A DNA stretch of 15,268 nucleotides from WRKB01 sp031551145 (GTDB lineage: Bacteria; Desulfobacterota; Desulfovibrionia; Desulfovibrionales; Desulfovibrionaceae), in the NCBI GenBank assembly GCA_031551145.1, contig JAVBNZ010000050.1, forward strand, positions 1-15,268, given 5' to 3'. Shown here in pieces: positions 1 to 7,588 of the stretch; position 1 is the stretch's first letter, and every line of letters begins with the position of its first letter. Below the pieces are notes generated by a model. The model had not been told where the DNA came from. It did no database searches and saw nothing but the letters and a program-made list of their open reading frames with translations. The translations under genes and the position numbers were made by a program.

Positions 1-1157
1 TCGCCCAGCACGTTCATGAAGTTGATATAGGCGTCATACGGGTTGCCGTAGGGGTTGAAATACCTGTGCACGTCGCCGTCCGCGAACCATTTGGTGCACA
101 TGTAGTAAAAATGATCCGAGCTTTGCAGCTTGCGCCACACGGAAAGCAAATCCTCATTCCCGCACGCCAGCACACGGCCTTCAAGGCGGTAAAGAGCCTC
201 CAGCGCGTCGCCCTGCATGTCGTTGCCTATCCAGGCGGTAAGGTCGCGTTCGGCGTCCGCCCAGGACATGAACTGCGGCACGTCGAGTTTGGCGGCGGTT
301 TCCAGCGTGTCCGCCGCTTCGGAAAGCGTGGCGAAGGCGAGATCCTTGTCGGCCAGCACGTATTCGGGCAGGGCGCGCATGAAGTCGAAGATGCCGCTGT
401 CCTCCCCATGGTGTTCGCCGAAGGTTTCATAATCCATAAAAAGGTTGATCACGTCGCCGGATTCGGCCGCCTGTCTGAGCCAGCCGGCGAATTTCGGCGC
501 GGTGAGCGGGTATTCCGGCCAGCTGTGGTCGGAAAAGCGAAAGGCCAGGTCGTCCGAAAGGCTGTAATTCTTGAGCAGCAGCTTGAGCCTGCCGCAAGAG
601 GCGGGCTTGTAAGCGAAGTTGGGACTGCGCCAGCCCAGCACGTGATCCGCGCCTTCGGCCAACACGGCCTTGTAGCCCAGGCGCTCCACGCCGGCGGCCA
701 GATCGTTGTTGTAGATGAGTTCGGTGTTGCGGAACACTTTCGGCTTTTGCCCGAACAGATCCTTGATGCGTGCGGCGTGCAGCTTTACCTGGGTTTCGAA
801 TTCCTGTTCGGAATACAGATAGGACAGGGAGTGGGAAAAGGTTTCACCGAGAAATTCCACGCAACCTGTTTCGGCCAGGGCTCGAAAGCTGTCGATGACC
901 TCGGGCGCGTACTGCTCCATCTGGTCAAGGCAGGTGCCGGAAATGGAGAAACTGAGCCGGAATCGCTTCTTGTGCGCGCGTATGAGCCGGAGCAGAAGAT
1001 CGTTCATGGGCAGATAGCACTTCTGGGCCACGCGCAGCAGAATGTCGCAGTTCATGTCGGCGTCTTCGTAATGATGGCTCTGGCCTATGTCGAAGACGGT
1101 ATAGCGGCGAAGCCGGAAGGGTTGATGAATCTGAAAATAAAGGCAGACAAGAGACAT
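1..1157 (-). CDS. Glycoside hydrolase family 57 (alpha-amylase type), 3' end outside window
   Basis: Retaining glycosidase of family GH57, expected to hydrolyse or rearrange alpha-1,4/1,6-glucans in the cytoplasm. 385 codons are visible and the C-terminus lies beyond the left edge. The GH57 motifs appear in order: HQP at residues 11-13; GCVEFLGET at 98-106; FRNTELIY at 142-149 with E146 as the expected nucleophile; and MDYETFGEHH at 241-250 with D242 as the expected acid/base. The start is chosen at ATG 1157 because a GAGGAG ribosome binding site lies just upstream, inside the end of the preceding gene. Only one base separates its start from the stop of the glycosyltransferase, so the two are almost certainly co-transcribed and translationally coupled. 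There is no signal peptide. Family membership is firm. Whether it is an amylase, a branching enzyme or a 4-alpha-glucanotransferase cannot be settled, because GH57 contains all three and the C-terminal part is missing. Confidence 0.9.
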   Translation of the reverse strand, partial: MSLVCLYFQIHQPFRLRRYTVFDIGQSHHYEDADMNCDILLRVAQKCYLPMNDLLLRLIRAHKKRFRLSFSISGTCLDQMEQYAPEVIDSFRALAETGCVEFLGETFSHSLSYLYSEQEFETQVKLHAARIKDLFGQKPKVFRNTELIYNNDLAAGVERLGYKAVLAEGADHVLGWRSPNFAYKPASCGRLKLLLKNYSLSDDLAFRFSDHSWPEYPLTAPKFAGWLRQAAESGDVINLFMDYETFGEHHGEDSGIFDFMRALPEYVLADKDLAFATLSEAADTLETAAKLDVPQFMSWADAERDLTAWIGNDMQGDALEALYRLEGRVLACGNEDLLSVWRKLQSSDHFYYMCTKWFADGDVHRYFNPYGNPYDAYINFMNVLG

Positions 1158-1158
1158 A

Positions 1159-2487
1159 TTAGGCTCCTCTCCGCGCGCGCAGGTCGCGGTATAGAGAGTT
1201 GAGAAGCTCGGCGGCGTTGCCCCAGCGGATGTTGCGCATTTCTTCATGACAGTTCTTGACCATGACCTCCGCCAGACGGGGATAGGAAAGAACGGCGCAG
1301 ATCTTGTTGGCCATTTCCCGCGTATCCCAGAAATCCACCTTCAGGGCATGCTGCAATACCTCGGACACGCCGGACTGTTTGGAAAGCAGCACGGGCACGT
1401 CGTAGAGCATGGCCTCCAGGGGGGTTATGCCGAAAGGCTCTGAAACGCTCGGCATGACGTAGAGATCGCTCAAGGCGAAAATGCGGTCCACGTCCTTGCC
1501 GCGCAAAAAGCCGGTGAAGTGGAAACGGTTGCCGATGCGCAACTGCCCGGCCCGGCGGATGATGCGGGGCAGCATGTCGCCGCTGCCCGCCATGAAAAAA
1601 CGTACATTGGGCATGATGTCGAGCACCATCTTGGCCGCTTCGATAAAATAGTCCGGCCCCTTCTGGAAGGTGACCCGGCCCAGAAAAAGCACCCGTTTTT
1701 CGTGAATTTGCTCCGGAGTCGGCATGTATTTGGCCTTCACATCGGAACGCGCCACGGCATTGTGCACCACGCAGACCTTTTCCGCCGGGATGCCGTAGTG
1801 GGTCTGCACCATATTGTTGGTGAAGTGGCTCACGGCCACGACCATGTCGGCGCTTTCCATGCCCAGCCGCTCTATGCGCGCCACTTCGGGATTGACGTCG
1901 CGGCCGCTGCGGTCGAATTCCGTGGCATGGATATGCGCCACCATGGGCTTGCCCGTGAGTTTTTTCACCAGCATGGCGGCGGGATAGGTCATCCAGTCAT
2001 GGGCGTGGATGACGTCGAAATCTTCCTTTAAGGCGATGGCGGCGGCCGCCTGACTGTAGCGGAACACTTCGTCCATAAGATCGGGGCCGTAGCCGCCCGC
2101 CAGTTCCACCACTCCTTTCCAGTTTGTATGGAACAGACTGTGGTCGTCGCGCACTCCGGTTTTTTCCCGCCGGTGCAGATATTCCTCCCGGCACTCCGGC
2201 GCGAGGTAGGGAGTGAGAAAAGAATTCACCGAACGCACGGTGAGCCTGTCTTCCCATATTTCGCGGATATTTGCACCGATCTCGGCCACGTCGTGGCGTA
2301 CCAGGGTGCCCGAAGCGGAGCGCAGGTTGACGTGCGCGCCGGCCTTTTCTTCAGCTTTCAGGCGCGGCAGAACGAAGATGATTTCAGTGCCCCGCGCGGT
2401 GAGCGCCCGTGTCATGCCCCAGCACGCCGTGCCCAGGCCGCCGCTGATGTGCGGCGGAAATTCCCAGCCGAACATGAGAATACGCAT
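1159..2487 (-). CDS. GT4-type glycosyltransferase, glycogen/starch-synthase-like
   Basis: Retaining GT-B glycosyltransferase of 442 residues, probably transferring glucose from a nucleotide sugar onto an alpha-glucan. The N-terminal domain has the WEFPP and GGLG pieces at residues 8-19 that resemble the acceptor/phosphate loop of glycogen synthases, and HDW at 163-165. The C-terminal nucleotide-sugar domain has LGRVTFQKGPDY at 269-280 and the E-x7-E motif EPFGITPLE at 350-358. A frame-open extension upstream exists, but ATG 2487 is preferred: it follows a strong GAGGAGG site at good spacing, and MRILMFGWEFPP is the natural family N-terminus. The ATG shares its A with the TGA stop of the debranching enzyme (TGATG), indicating translational coupling. 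The context of a debranching enzyme before and GH57 after supports a role in glycogen or maltodextrin metabolism. The exact donor (ADP-glucose, UDP-glucose or another) is not visible. I see no signal peptide or membrane segment. Confidence 0.87.
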   Translation of the reverse strand: MRILMFGWEFPPHISGGLGTACWGMTRALTARGTEIIFVLPRLKAEEKAGAHVNLRSASGTLVRHDVAEIGANIREIWEDRLTVRSVNSFLTPYLAPECREEYLHRREKTGVRDDHSLFHTNWKGVVELAGGYGPDLMDEVFRYSQAAAAIALKEDFDVIHAHDWMTYPAAMLVKKLTGKPMVAHIHATEFDRSGRDVNPEVARIERLGMESADMVVAVSHFTNNMVQTHYGIPAEKVCVVHNAVARSDVKAKYMPTPEQIHEKRVLFLGRVTFQKGPDYFIEAAKMVLDIMPNVRFFMAGSGDMLPRIIRRAGQLRIGNRFHFTGFLRGKDVDRIFALSDLYVMPSVSEPFGITPLEAMLYDVPVLLSKQSGVSEVLQHALKVDFWDTREMANKICAVLSYPRLAEVMVKNCHEEMRNIRWGNAAELLNSLYRDLRARRGA

Positions 2488-4505
2488 CAAATCGTCCTCC
2501 TCAGGGGCGGCAGGGAGGCCTCCCATTTTTCATAGGCGTCGGCGGAAGCGCGCCGGGCCAGGCGCAGGGTGCGCAAGATCTCCGCCACGCTCCAGGCCTG
2601 GGCTATGCAGCCGCCCGGCAGATGCGGGGGAGAGCCGTCGAATACTTCGGATATCGAACCCAGGCCGGCGTTGCGCACATGGGTGGTGAGCAGGGGGGTA
2701 ATTTTGGTGAGCAGGCTGCTGACGGCGGCGGGAATGTCCCAGGCCACGCGCAGCAGACCTTCGGTATAATGGCCGAGCAGCCAGGGCCAGACCGTGCCCT
2801 GGTGGTAGGCGGCGTCGCGTTGTTCGGAATCGCCTTCGTAACTGCCGCAATACCCGGCATCGTTCGGGGAAAGGGTGCGCAGGCCGAAGGGGGTCAGCAG
2901 ATGGTTGCGCGCGCATTCCACCACAAAAGGTTGAAGTTCTTCCTCCAGTACCGGGTAGGGCAGGGAAACCGCGAAGATCTGGTTGGGCCGAATGGAGGCG
3001 TCCACCTTGTCGCCCTGCCACACGTCGGCCAGATAGCCGCCGCGCCGGTTGATCCAGAAGCGGCGCTTGAACGCCCCGCGCAGGGTGCGCAGCAGCGCGG
3101 TGCACCCGAATTCCGGTTCCTTGAACAGCCGGGCCAGATGATCGCCGAAGGCCAGAGCGTTGTACCACAGGGCGTTGATTTCCACCGGGCAGCCGTGGCG
3201 CGGCGTTACCGGCAGGCCGCGCACCTGCGCGTCCATCCAGGTGAGCTGGGTGGCGGCGTTGCCCACGTGGAGCATGCCCTGGTCGTCCATGCGGATGTCC
3301 GGGTGCGCGCCTTCTTTATACGCAGTGAGAATTTCCCGGATTTTCGGCCAGAATTCTTCGCGTATCAGGGGCAGTTCATCGGGCACGTGGGCCAGCATTT
3401 TCTGCACCGTCCAGACGTACCAGAGCGAGGCGTCCGCCGAGTTCCAGGCGTGGTTTCCGTCGGCGGAATAACAGTTGGGCACGAGGCCGTTTTGGATGGT
3501 GCGGCTGATGTTCTGCAGAACGCGCATGCCCTTGCTCATGCGTCCGGCGCAGAAGGTGAGGCCGGGCAGACTGATCAGCGCATCGCGCCCCCAGCAGTCG
3601 AACCAGTGGTAGCCGGCGATAACGTTCCAGCGGTTTTCGTCGTCCGCCACAAGAAAGTCCGTGCCCTTGCGCACGAAGTGCTTGTCCAGACTATATTCGG
3701 CGGCTGTAAGGGAACGGCGTTTTTCGGTTTCCTGCTCCCACAGTTCGCCGAGATCCTCGTGCACTTCTTCCGTGCTGAAAGAGCGGATGGAAGAGCCGCC
3801 GTGCGCGATGGGGCCTTCGATAATGCCCGGCTGGAAGAGATCTTCGGAATAGGGGAAGCCCCGTTCCTCTTCCACCAGGTATTCCACGTTGTAGTACCAG
3901 TCCGGCGCGGGCGTGAAGTGGAAATGCCGCCTGCCCTGCATGTACAGGGGGGGCAGATCGGGATAGGGCCGCACCATGACGCCGTTGCGGATGGGATGGA
4001 CGGCGGTTTGTACCGCGTGGTCGGCGCGCCTGGTTTCGTGGAAGCTGCGGTAAGCCAGCAGCGGTTTCACGCGCAGGGTAAGCGGCGGATGCGCGCCTTC
4101 CACCCTGACCGTGGTGCGGACAAGCAGCACCGGACGCCTGCGCAGCAACAGCACTTCGCGCGTCAGAAACAGATCGGCCAGACGGTAGTGGAACTTGGGC
4201 CAGTCGCCCACTTCCACACGATCCAGGTATTCATGCCCGTGCGGATAAATGATGCCGGGATGTTTGCGGGAGGAGAAGAAAAACTCCTTGCCGCCTCCCA
4301 GCACGGACATTTCAATGCAGCTCAGCAATACCCAGCGGCCCGCCCTGCCGGGAACGTTCACCGTCAGCATGCCGTGATATTTTCGCGTATTGCAGGCAAG
4401 GATGGTACTTGACGAATAATCGCCCCGCCCGTTGGTGATCAGCCATTCCTTGCGCAGGGCCTTGCGGATGTTCTGACATTCGGCTTTATCAAATACGAAA
4501 TTCAT
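2487..4505 (-). CDS. Glycogen debranching enzyme, archaeal/bacterial GDE type (amylo-alpha-1,6-glucosidase)
   Basis: Removes alpha-1,6 branches from glycogen; 672 residues. The N-terminal GDE domain (about residues 15-260) contains GRGDYSSST at 27-35 and RKYHGML at 42-48. The C-terminal (alpha/alpha)6-barrel contains the hallmark GYHWFDCWGRDALISLPG at 298-315, TWMDA at 422-426, RPNQIFAVSLP at 506-516, YHQGTVWPWLLG at 567-578 and an AQAWSVAE stretch near 635-642. These fit the amylo-alpha-1,6-glucosidase family well. The frame stays open to a TTG at 4586, but ATG 4505 gives the usual family N-terminus and is preferred. Its ribosome binding site is weak (AAGG about 11 bases upstream). It is the first gene of the minus-strand glucan operon. 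No obvious sigma-70 promoter was found for it in 4506-4680, though a dyad at 4615-4646 lies there. Soluble and cytoplasmic, with no signal peptide. Confidence 0.92.
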   Translation of the reverse strand: MNFVFDKAECQNIRKALRKEWLITNGRGDYSSSTILACNTRKYHGMLTVNVPGRAGRWVLLSCIEMSVLGGGKEFFFSSRKHPGIIYPHGHEYLDRVEVGDWPKFHYRLADLFLTREVLLLRRRPVLLVRTTVRVEGAHPPLTLRVKPLLAYRSFHETRRADHAVQTAVHPIRNGVMVRPYPDLPPLYMQGRRHFHFTPAPDWYYNVEYLVEEERGFPYSEDLFQPGIIEGPIAHGGSSIRSFSTEEVHEDLGELWEQETEKRRSLTAAEYSLDKHFVRKGTDFLVADDENRWNVIAGYHWFDCWGRDALISLPGLTFCAGRMSKGMRVLQNISRTIQNGLVPNCYSADGNHAWNSADASLWYVWTVQKMLAHVPDELPLIREEFWPKIREILTAYKEGAHPDIRMDDQGMLHVGNAATQLTWMDAQVRGLPVTPRHGCPVEINALWYNALAFGDHLARLFKEPEFGCTALLRTLRGAFKRRFWINRRGGYLADVWQGDKVDASIRPNQIFAVSLPYPVLEEELQPFVVECARNHLLTPFGLRTLSPNDAGYCGSYEGDSEQRDAAYHQGTVWPWLLGHYTEGLLRVAWDIPAAVSSLLTKITPLLTTHVRNAGLGSISEVFDGSPPHLPGGCIAQAWSVAEILRTLRLARRASADAYEKWEASLPPLRRTI

Positions 4506-4614
4506 AAGACACACAGCCTTGTATAGCGGAAGAAAATGCCCTATGGAGATCTGTCGGCGTTTTGCCTGATGGGTGTCCGACGGCAATATCGCTTATTTCC
4601 AAGTATGCTTTTTT

Positions 4615-4646
4615 TTTACTCCAGAAGACAAACTTTGTCGAGTAAA
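4615..4646. promoter_or_regulatory. Nested inverted repeat in the divergent control region
   Basis: Outer arms TTTACTC (4615-4621) and GAGTAAA (4640-4646) are perfect complements. Inside them GACAAA (4627-4632) and TTTGTC (4634-4639) form a second perfect pair around one base. Five bases (4622-4626) are unpaired on the left only. On neither strand does a T-run follow, so this is not an intrinsic terminator. It lies between the divergent glucan operon and the paaK-like gene and overlaps the candidate -35 box of the latter. An operator or RNA regulatory element is possible; no regulator is known. Confidence 0.4.
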
Positions 4647-4662
4647 GCGGTAAATTAAGAAT
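4635..4662 (+). promoter_or_regulatory. Candidate sigma-70 promoter for the paaK-like operon
   Basis: TTGTCG (4635-4640), a 16-base spacer, and AAGAAT (4657-4662), in AT-rich DNA ahead of the first plus-strand gene. Each box matches consensus at about four of six positions. The -35 box lies inside the dyad at 4615-4646. This is a weak prediction; an alternative spacing cannot be excluded. Confidence 0.3.
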
Positions 4663-4673
4663 ATTTCCTGCTT

Positions 4674-4701
4674 CCGGACCGTCGGAACGGGTGACGTCCG
4701 G
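4674..4701 (+). promoter_or_regulatory. Leader hairpin ahead of the paaK-like gene
   Basis: CCGGAC-C-GTC (4674-4683, one bulged C) pairs with GACGTCCGG (4693-4701) around a 9-base loop, giving a 9-bp GC-rich stem. No T-run follows, so a terminator is unlikely. It ends about 25 bases before the ribosome binding site of the gene at 4737 and would lie in its 5' leader. Function unknown. Confidence 0.35.
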
Positions 4702-4736
4702 CAGCGGAACAGGCGGCCGGCAATTGGAGAAAGTTC

Positions 4737-6032
4737 ATGGAATACTTCGATCCGGCGGAATATTGGGAACGCTCCCTTCTTGAGAAAGCGCAGGCCGTTC
4801 GTCTGCGAAACGTCATAGAAAAAGCATCCCGTTGCGGCTTTTACGCCCGACGCTTTGCCGAGGCCGGAATAAGCCCCGCCTCCATTCGCTCGGCGGACGA
4901 CATACGCCGCATCCCTTTCACCACGAAAGAAGATCTGCGCTCACAGTACCCCGAGGGGCTGCTGTGCGTTCCGCGTGCGGAAATCGTGCGCATGCATTCC
5001 TCCAGCGGCACCACGGGCACGCCCACGGCCGTATGCCATACCCGGGACGATCTGGATTCCTGGGCCGATCTCATGGCCCGCTGCATGCACATGGTCGGCG
5101 TGCGGCGTTCGGACGTGTTTCAGAACATGTCCGGCTACGGCCTGTTCACCGGCGGGCTCGGCATCCACTACGGCGCGGAACGCCTGGGCTGCATGACCAT
5201 CCCCGCCGGAGCGGGCAATACTCTGCGCCAGATCAAGCTGATCAAGGATTTCCGCACCACGGTCATCCACATCATCCCCTCCTACGCGTTGGTGCTCGCC
5301 AATACCCTGCGCGAAAGCGGGGAAGACGCGGAAAATTTGCCACTGCGCATCGCCCTGGTGGGCGCGGAGCCCCACAGCGACCAAACCCGCCGGCGCGTGG
5401 AAGAAGCCCTGGGCGTGAAAGCCTACAACTCCTACGGGCTTTCCGAAATGAACGGCCCCGGCGTGGCCTTTGAATGCCTGGAACAGAACGGCATGCACGT
5501 ATGGGAAGACGCCTACGTAGCTGAAATCGTCGATCCCGACAGCGGCGAACTTCTGCCCGAAGGCGAGGTCGGCGAACTCGTGCTGACCACTCTTTGCCGC
5601 AACGGCATGCCCATTCTGCGCTACCGCACCCGCGATCTCACCCGCTTCCTGCCCGGCCCCTGCCCCTGCGGGCGCACGCACCGCCGCTTCGACCGCATCC
5701 AGGGCCGCACGGACGACATGTTCATCATCAAGGGCGTCAACATCTATCCCATGCAGATAGAGCAGGTGCTGATGAGCCGGCCCGAAGTGGGGCAGAATTA
5801 CCTTATCGTGCTGGAAAGCGAAGGCGCGAGGGAAGATCTCAGAGTGAAGGTCGAAATACGCGAAAGTTTCTTTGTTGAAGACATGCGCGCCCTAAACGCC
5901 CTGCGCCAGAAAATCGCGCGCAGATTGCAGAACGAAATCCTCGTCACCCCCAAGGTGGAACTGGTGCAGCACGGCAGCCTGCCCACCGGCGAGGGCAAAG
6001 CCCAGCGCGTGCTCGACCTGCGGGAAAAATAA
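4737..6032 (+). CDS. paaK: Phenylacetate-CoA ligase family, adenylate-forming enzyme
   Basis: Activates an aryl-acetic or related acid with ATP and CoA to give the acyl-CoA, AMP and PPi; 431 residues, the normal size of PaaK. Adenylation motifs are complete: P-loop SSSGTTGTP at 88-96; YNSYGLSEMNGPG at 230-242; YRTRD at 296-300; GRTDDMFIIKGVNIYP at 323-338; and a C-terminal GEGKAQRV carrying the conserved lysine. The CPCGRTHRR stretch at 309-317 is also typical. ATG 4737 follows GGAGA at good spacing. Its stop overlaps the next ATG by one base (TAATG), so it opens an operon with a DUF456 protein, a PLP dehydratase and TrmJ. In anaerobes such ligases often serve reversible aryl-acid metabolism, for example after indolepyruvate/phenylpyruvate oxidation, but no ferredoxin oxidoreductase is in this window, so the substrate (phenylacetate, indoleacetate or another acid) is inferred only from the family. 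Cytoplasmic. Confidence 0.88.
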   Translation: MEYFDPAEYWERSLLEKAQAVRLRNVIEKASRCGFYARRFAEAGISPASIRSADDIRRIPFTTKEDLRSQYPEGLLCVPRAEIVRMHSSSGTTGTPTAVCHTRDDLDSWADLMARCMHMVGVRRSDVFQNMSGYGLFTGGLGIHYGAERLGCMTIPAGAGNTLRQIKLIKDFRTTVIHIIPSYALVLANTLRESGEDAENLPLRIALVGAEPHSDQTRRRVEEALGVKAYNSYGLSEMNGPGVAFECLEQNGMHVWEDAYVAEIVDPDSGELLPEGEVGELVLTTLCRNGMPILRYRTRDLTRFLPGPCPCGRTHRRFDRIQGRTDDMFIIKGVNIYPMQIEQVLMSRPEVGQNYLIVLESEGAREDLRVKVEIRESFFVEDMRALNALRQKIARRLQNEILVTPKVELVQHGSLPTGEGKAQRVLDLREK

Positions 6033-6604
6033 TGGATCTCTTCGCCCAATCCTTTGCCTACGCCATTGCCGGCGGCTTCATCATCCTGCTCGGCATCGTG
6101 CTCATGCTCAACCTCTTCAGCCTGCCGGCGAACTGGATGCTTATCGCGCTGGCCGGGGTGTGGAAATACATGTCCCCGGCCTCCGAACAGTTCGGCCTCA
6201 AATTCTTCGCCCTGCTTATCGGCCTGGCCGTGCTCGGGGAAGCTTTGGAATTCGGTCTTCAGGCGATCAAGGCCAAAAAATACGGTTCCTCCACGCCGGG
6301 GCTCTGGGCCGGCGTTGTCGGCGCGATTATCGGCGCGGTCATGTGCGCGCCCCTGTTTTTCGGCTTCGGCGCGCTGCTCGGCGCGCTGGCCGGCGCCTGG
6401 CTGGGCTGCTATCTTATGGAGCTTCTGCGCGGCGGCGGCCACGCACAGGCTGTGCGCGCCGCCATGGGCGCGATGATGGGGCGTTTTCTCGGCACGGTCT
6501 GCAAATGCGCCGTGGGCGGCGTCATTCTTACCTGCATCGCCCGTGCCGTATGGCCCGACGCCGTCCCCCTGTTCCCCGTCGGGACGCCGGGAGTGCAGCT
6601 GTAA
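6032..6604 (+). CDS. DUF456-type small integral membrane protein
   Basis: A 190-residue, strongly hydrophobic protein of unknown function. Hydrophobic segments occur at about residues 7-30, 33-46, 58-78, 90-128 (long enough for two helices) and 150-170. The segment around 92-125 is rich in small residues with GxxxG-like spacing (GAIIGA, GFGALLGALAGAWLG), as expected for tight helix packing. The overall pattern resembles the DUF456 family of inner-membrane proteins, whose activity is not established. There is no cleavable signal peptide; the N-terminus looks like a membrane anchor. The start overlaps the paaK-like stop by one base, implying translational coupling. Twelve bases follow before the dehydratase gene. 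The tight coupling suggests a joint role, perhaps related to the ligase substrate or product at the membrane, but this is speculation. Family assignment is from memory of the pattern. Confidence 0.7.
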   Translation: MDLFAQSFAYAIAGGFIILLGIVLMLNLFSLPANWMLIALAGVWKYMSPASEQFGLKFFALLIGLAVLGEALEFGLQAIKAKKYGSSTPGLWAGVVGAIIGAVMCAPLFFGFGALLGALAGAWLGCYLMELLRGGGHAQAVRAAMGAMMGRFLGTVCKCAVGGVILTCIARAVWPDAVPLFPVGTPGVQL

Positions 6605-6616
6605 TAGGGAGAAAGC

Positions 6617-7588
6617 ATGGAACCGTCTCTTTCATATGGCGACATTGTTCGCGCCCATGAGCGTTTGGCCGGTGTGGCCCATCGCACGCCGATTCTCACT
6701 TCAGCCACGGCGAACAAACGCTGTGGGGCCGAAATTTTTTTCAAGTGCGAGAATTTCCAGCGCGTCGGCGCCTTCAAGTTCCGTGGGGGCTACAACGCCC
6801 TGGCGCAACTCGGCCCCGAAGAACGCGCCCGCGGCGTCGCCGCCTTTTCCTCCGGCAATCATGCCCAGGCCGTGGCCCTGTCCGCGCGTCTCCTGGGAAT
6901 GCGGGCGGTCATCATCATGCCCTCGGATTCGCCGGCCGCAAAAATTGCGGCCACCGGGGAGTACGGGGCCGAAGTCGTGCTTTACGATCGCTATGCCGAT
7001 GATCGGGAAGCTCTGGCCCGAAGATTTTCCGAAGAACAGGGCCTGACCCTGATCCATCCCTTTGACGACCTGCGGGTGATGGCCGGCCAGGGCACGGCGG
7101 CCAAGGAACTGTTCGAGGACTGCGGGTCGCTTGATGTCCTGCTCGCTCCTGTGAGCGGCGGCGGCCTGCTTTCCGGCTGCGCCGCGGCCGCGAAAGCGCT
7201 GTGCCCGGAATGCAGAGTCTACGGCGTGGAGCCCGAAGCAGGCGACGACGGTCGGCAAAGCCTGCGCAAAGGAACAATCGTGCGCATTGAGATTCCGAAA
7301 ACCATAGCCGACGGCGCTCAGAGCCGGGAGCTCGGCCGGCTGACCTTTCCCGTGATCAAAAGTCTGGTTGCCGACATTTTTACGGTTTCGGACACGCAGC
7401 TCAGGGAAACCATGCGTTTTTTCGCCGAGCGGATGAAGATCGTGGTCGAACCCACCGGCTGCCTTGCACCGGCGGCGCTTTTCGCGGGCTGCTTCGATCC
7501 GCGCGGCAAACGGATCGGCGTCATTCTTTCCGGCGGCAACGTCGATTCTTCTGCGTTCGGCGCGCTGATCGCGCAATCTTCCTCCTGA
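6617..7588 (+). CDS. PLP-dependent threonine/serine dehydratase family (possible threo-3-hydroxyaspartate ammonia-lyase or serine racemase)
   Basis: Fold-type II PLP enzyme of 323 residues with no C-terminal ACT domain, so not a classical feedback-inhibited IlvA. K54 in GAFKFRGGYN (51-60) should form the Schiff base. SSGNH at 78-82 and SGGGL at 180-184 fit the substrate and phosphate loops. EPEAGDD at 205-211 resembles the divalent-metal site of serine racemase relatives. TIADGAQ at 229-235 and MKIVVEPTGCLA at 273-284 resemble bacterial threo-3-hydroxy-L-aspartate ammonia-lyases more than TdcB, by memory. Reaction: beta-elimination of water from a hydroxy-amino acid to give a 2-oxo acid and ammonia, or racemisation of serine. 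ATG 6617 follows GGGAGA. The stop overlaps trmJ by one base. Whether the in vivo substrate is threonine, serine or hydroxyaspartate cannot be read from sequence. Cytoplasmic. Confidence 0.85.
   Translation: MEPSLSYGDIVRAHERLAGVAHRTPILTSATANKRCGAEIFFKCENFQRVGAFKFRGGYNALAQLGPEERARGVAAFSSGNHAQAVALSARLLGMRAVIIMPSDSPAAKIAATGEYGAEVVLYDRYADDREALARRFSEEQGLTLIHPFDDLRVMAGQGTAAKELFEDCGSLDVLLAPVSGGGLLSGCAAAAKALCPECRVYGVEPEAGDDGRQSLRKGTIVRIEIPKTIADGAQSRELGRLTFPVIKSLVADIFTVSDTQLRETMRFFAERMKIVVEPTGCLAPAALFAGCFDPRGKRIGVILSGGNVDSSAFGALIAQSSS

Noticed and set aside
66..1202. A long open frame on the plus strand (378 codons) opposite the GH57 gene
   Set aside because: It is antisense to a gene with all four GH57 motifs; the predicted protein is rich in His/Gly/Val and resembles no family, a typical shadow of GC-rich DNA.
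2622..4412. A 596-codon plus-strand open frame opposite the debranching enzyme
   Set aside because: The opposite strand encodes a clear GDE with catalytic-domain motifs; the antisense product has no recognisable domain and no convincing ribosome binding site was seen.
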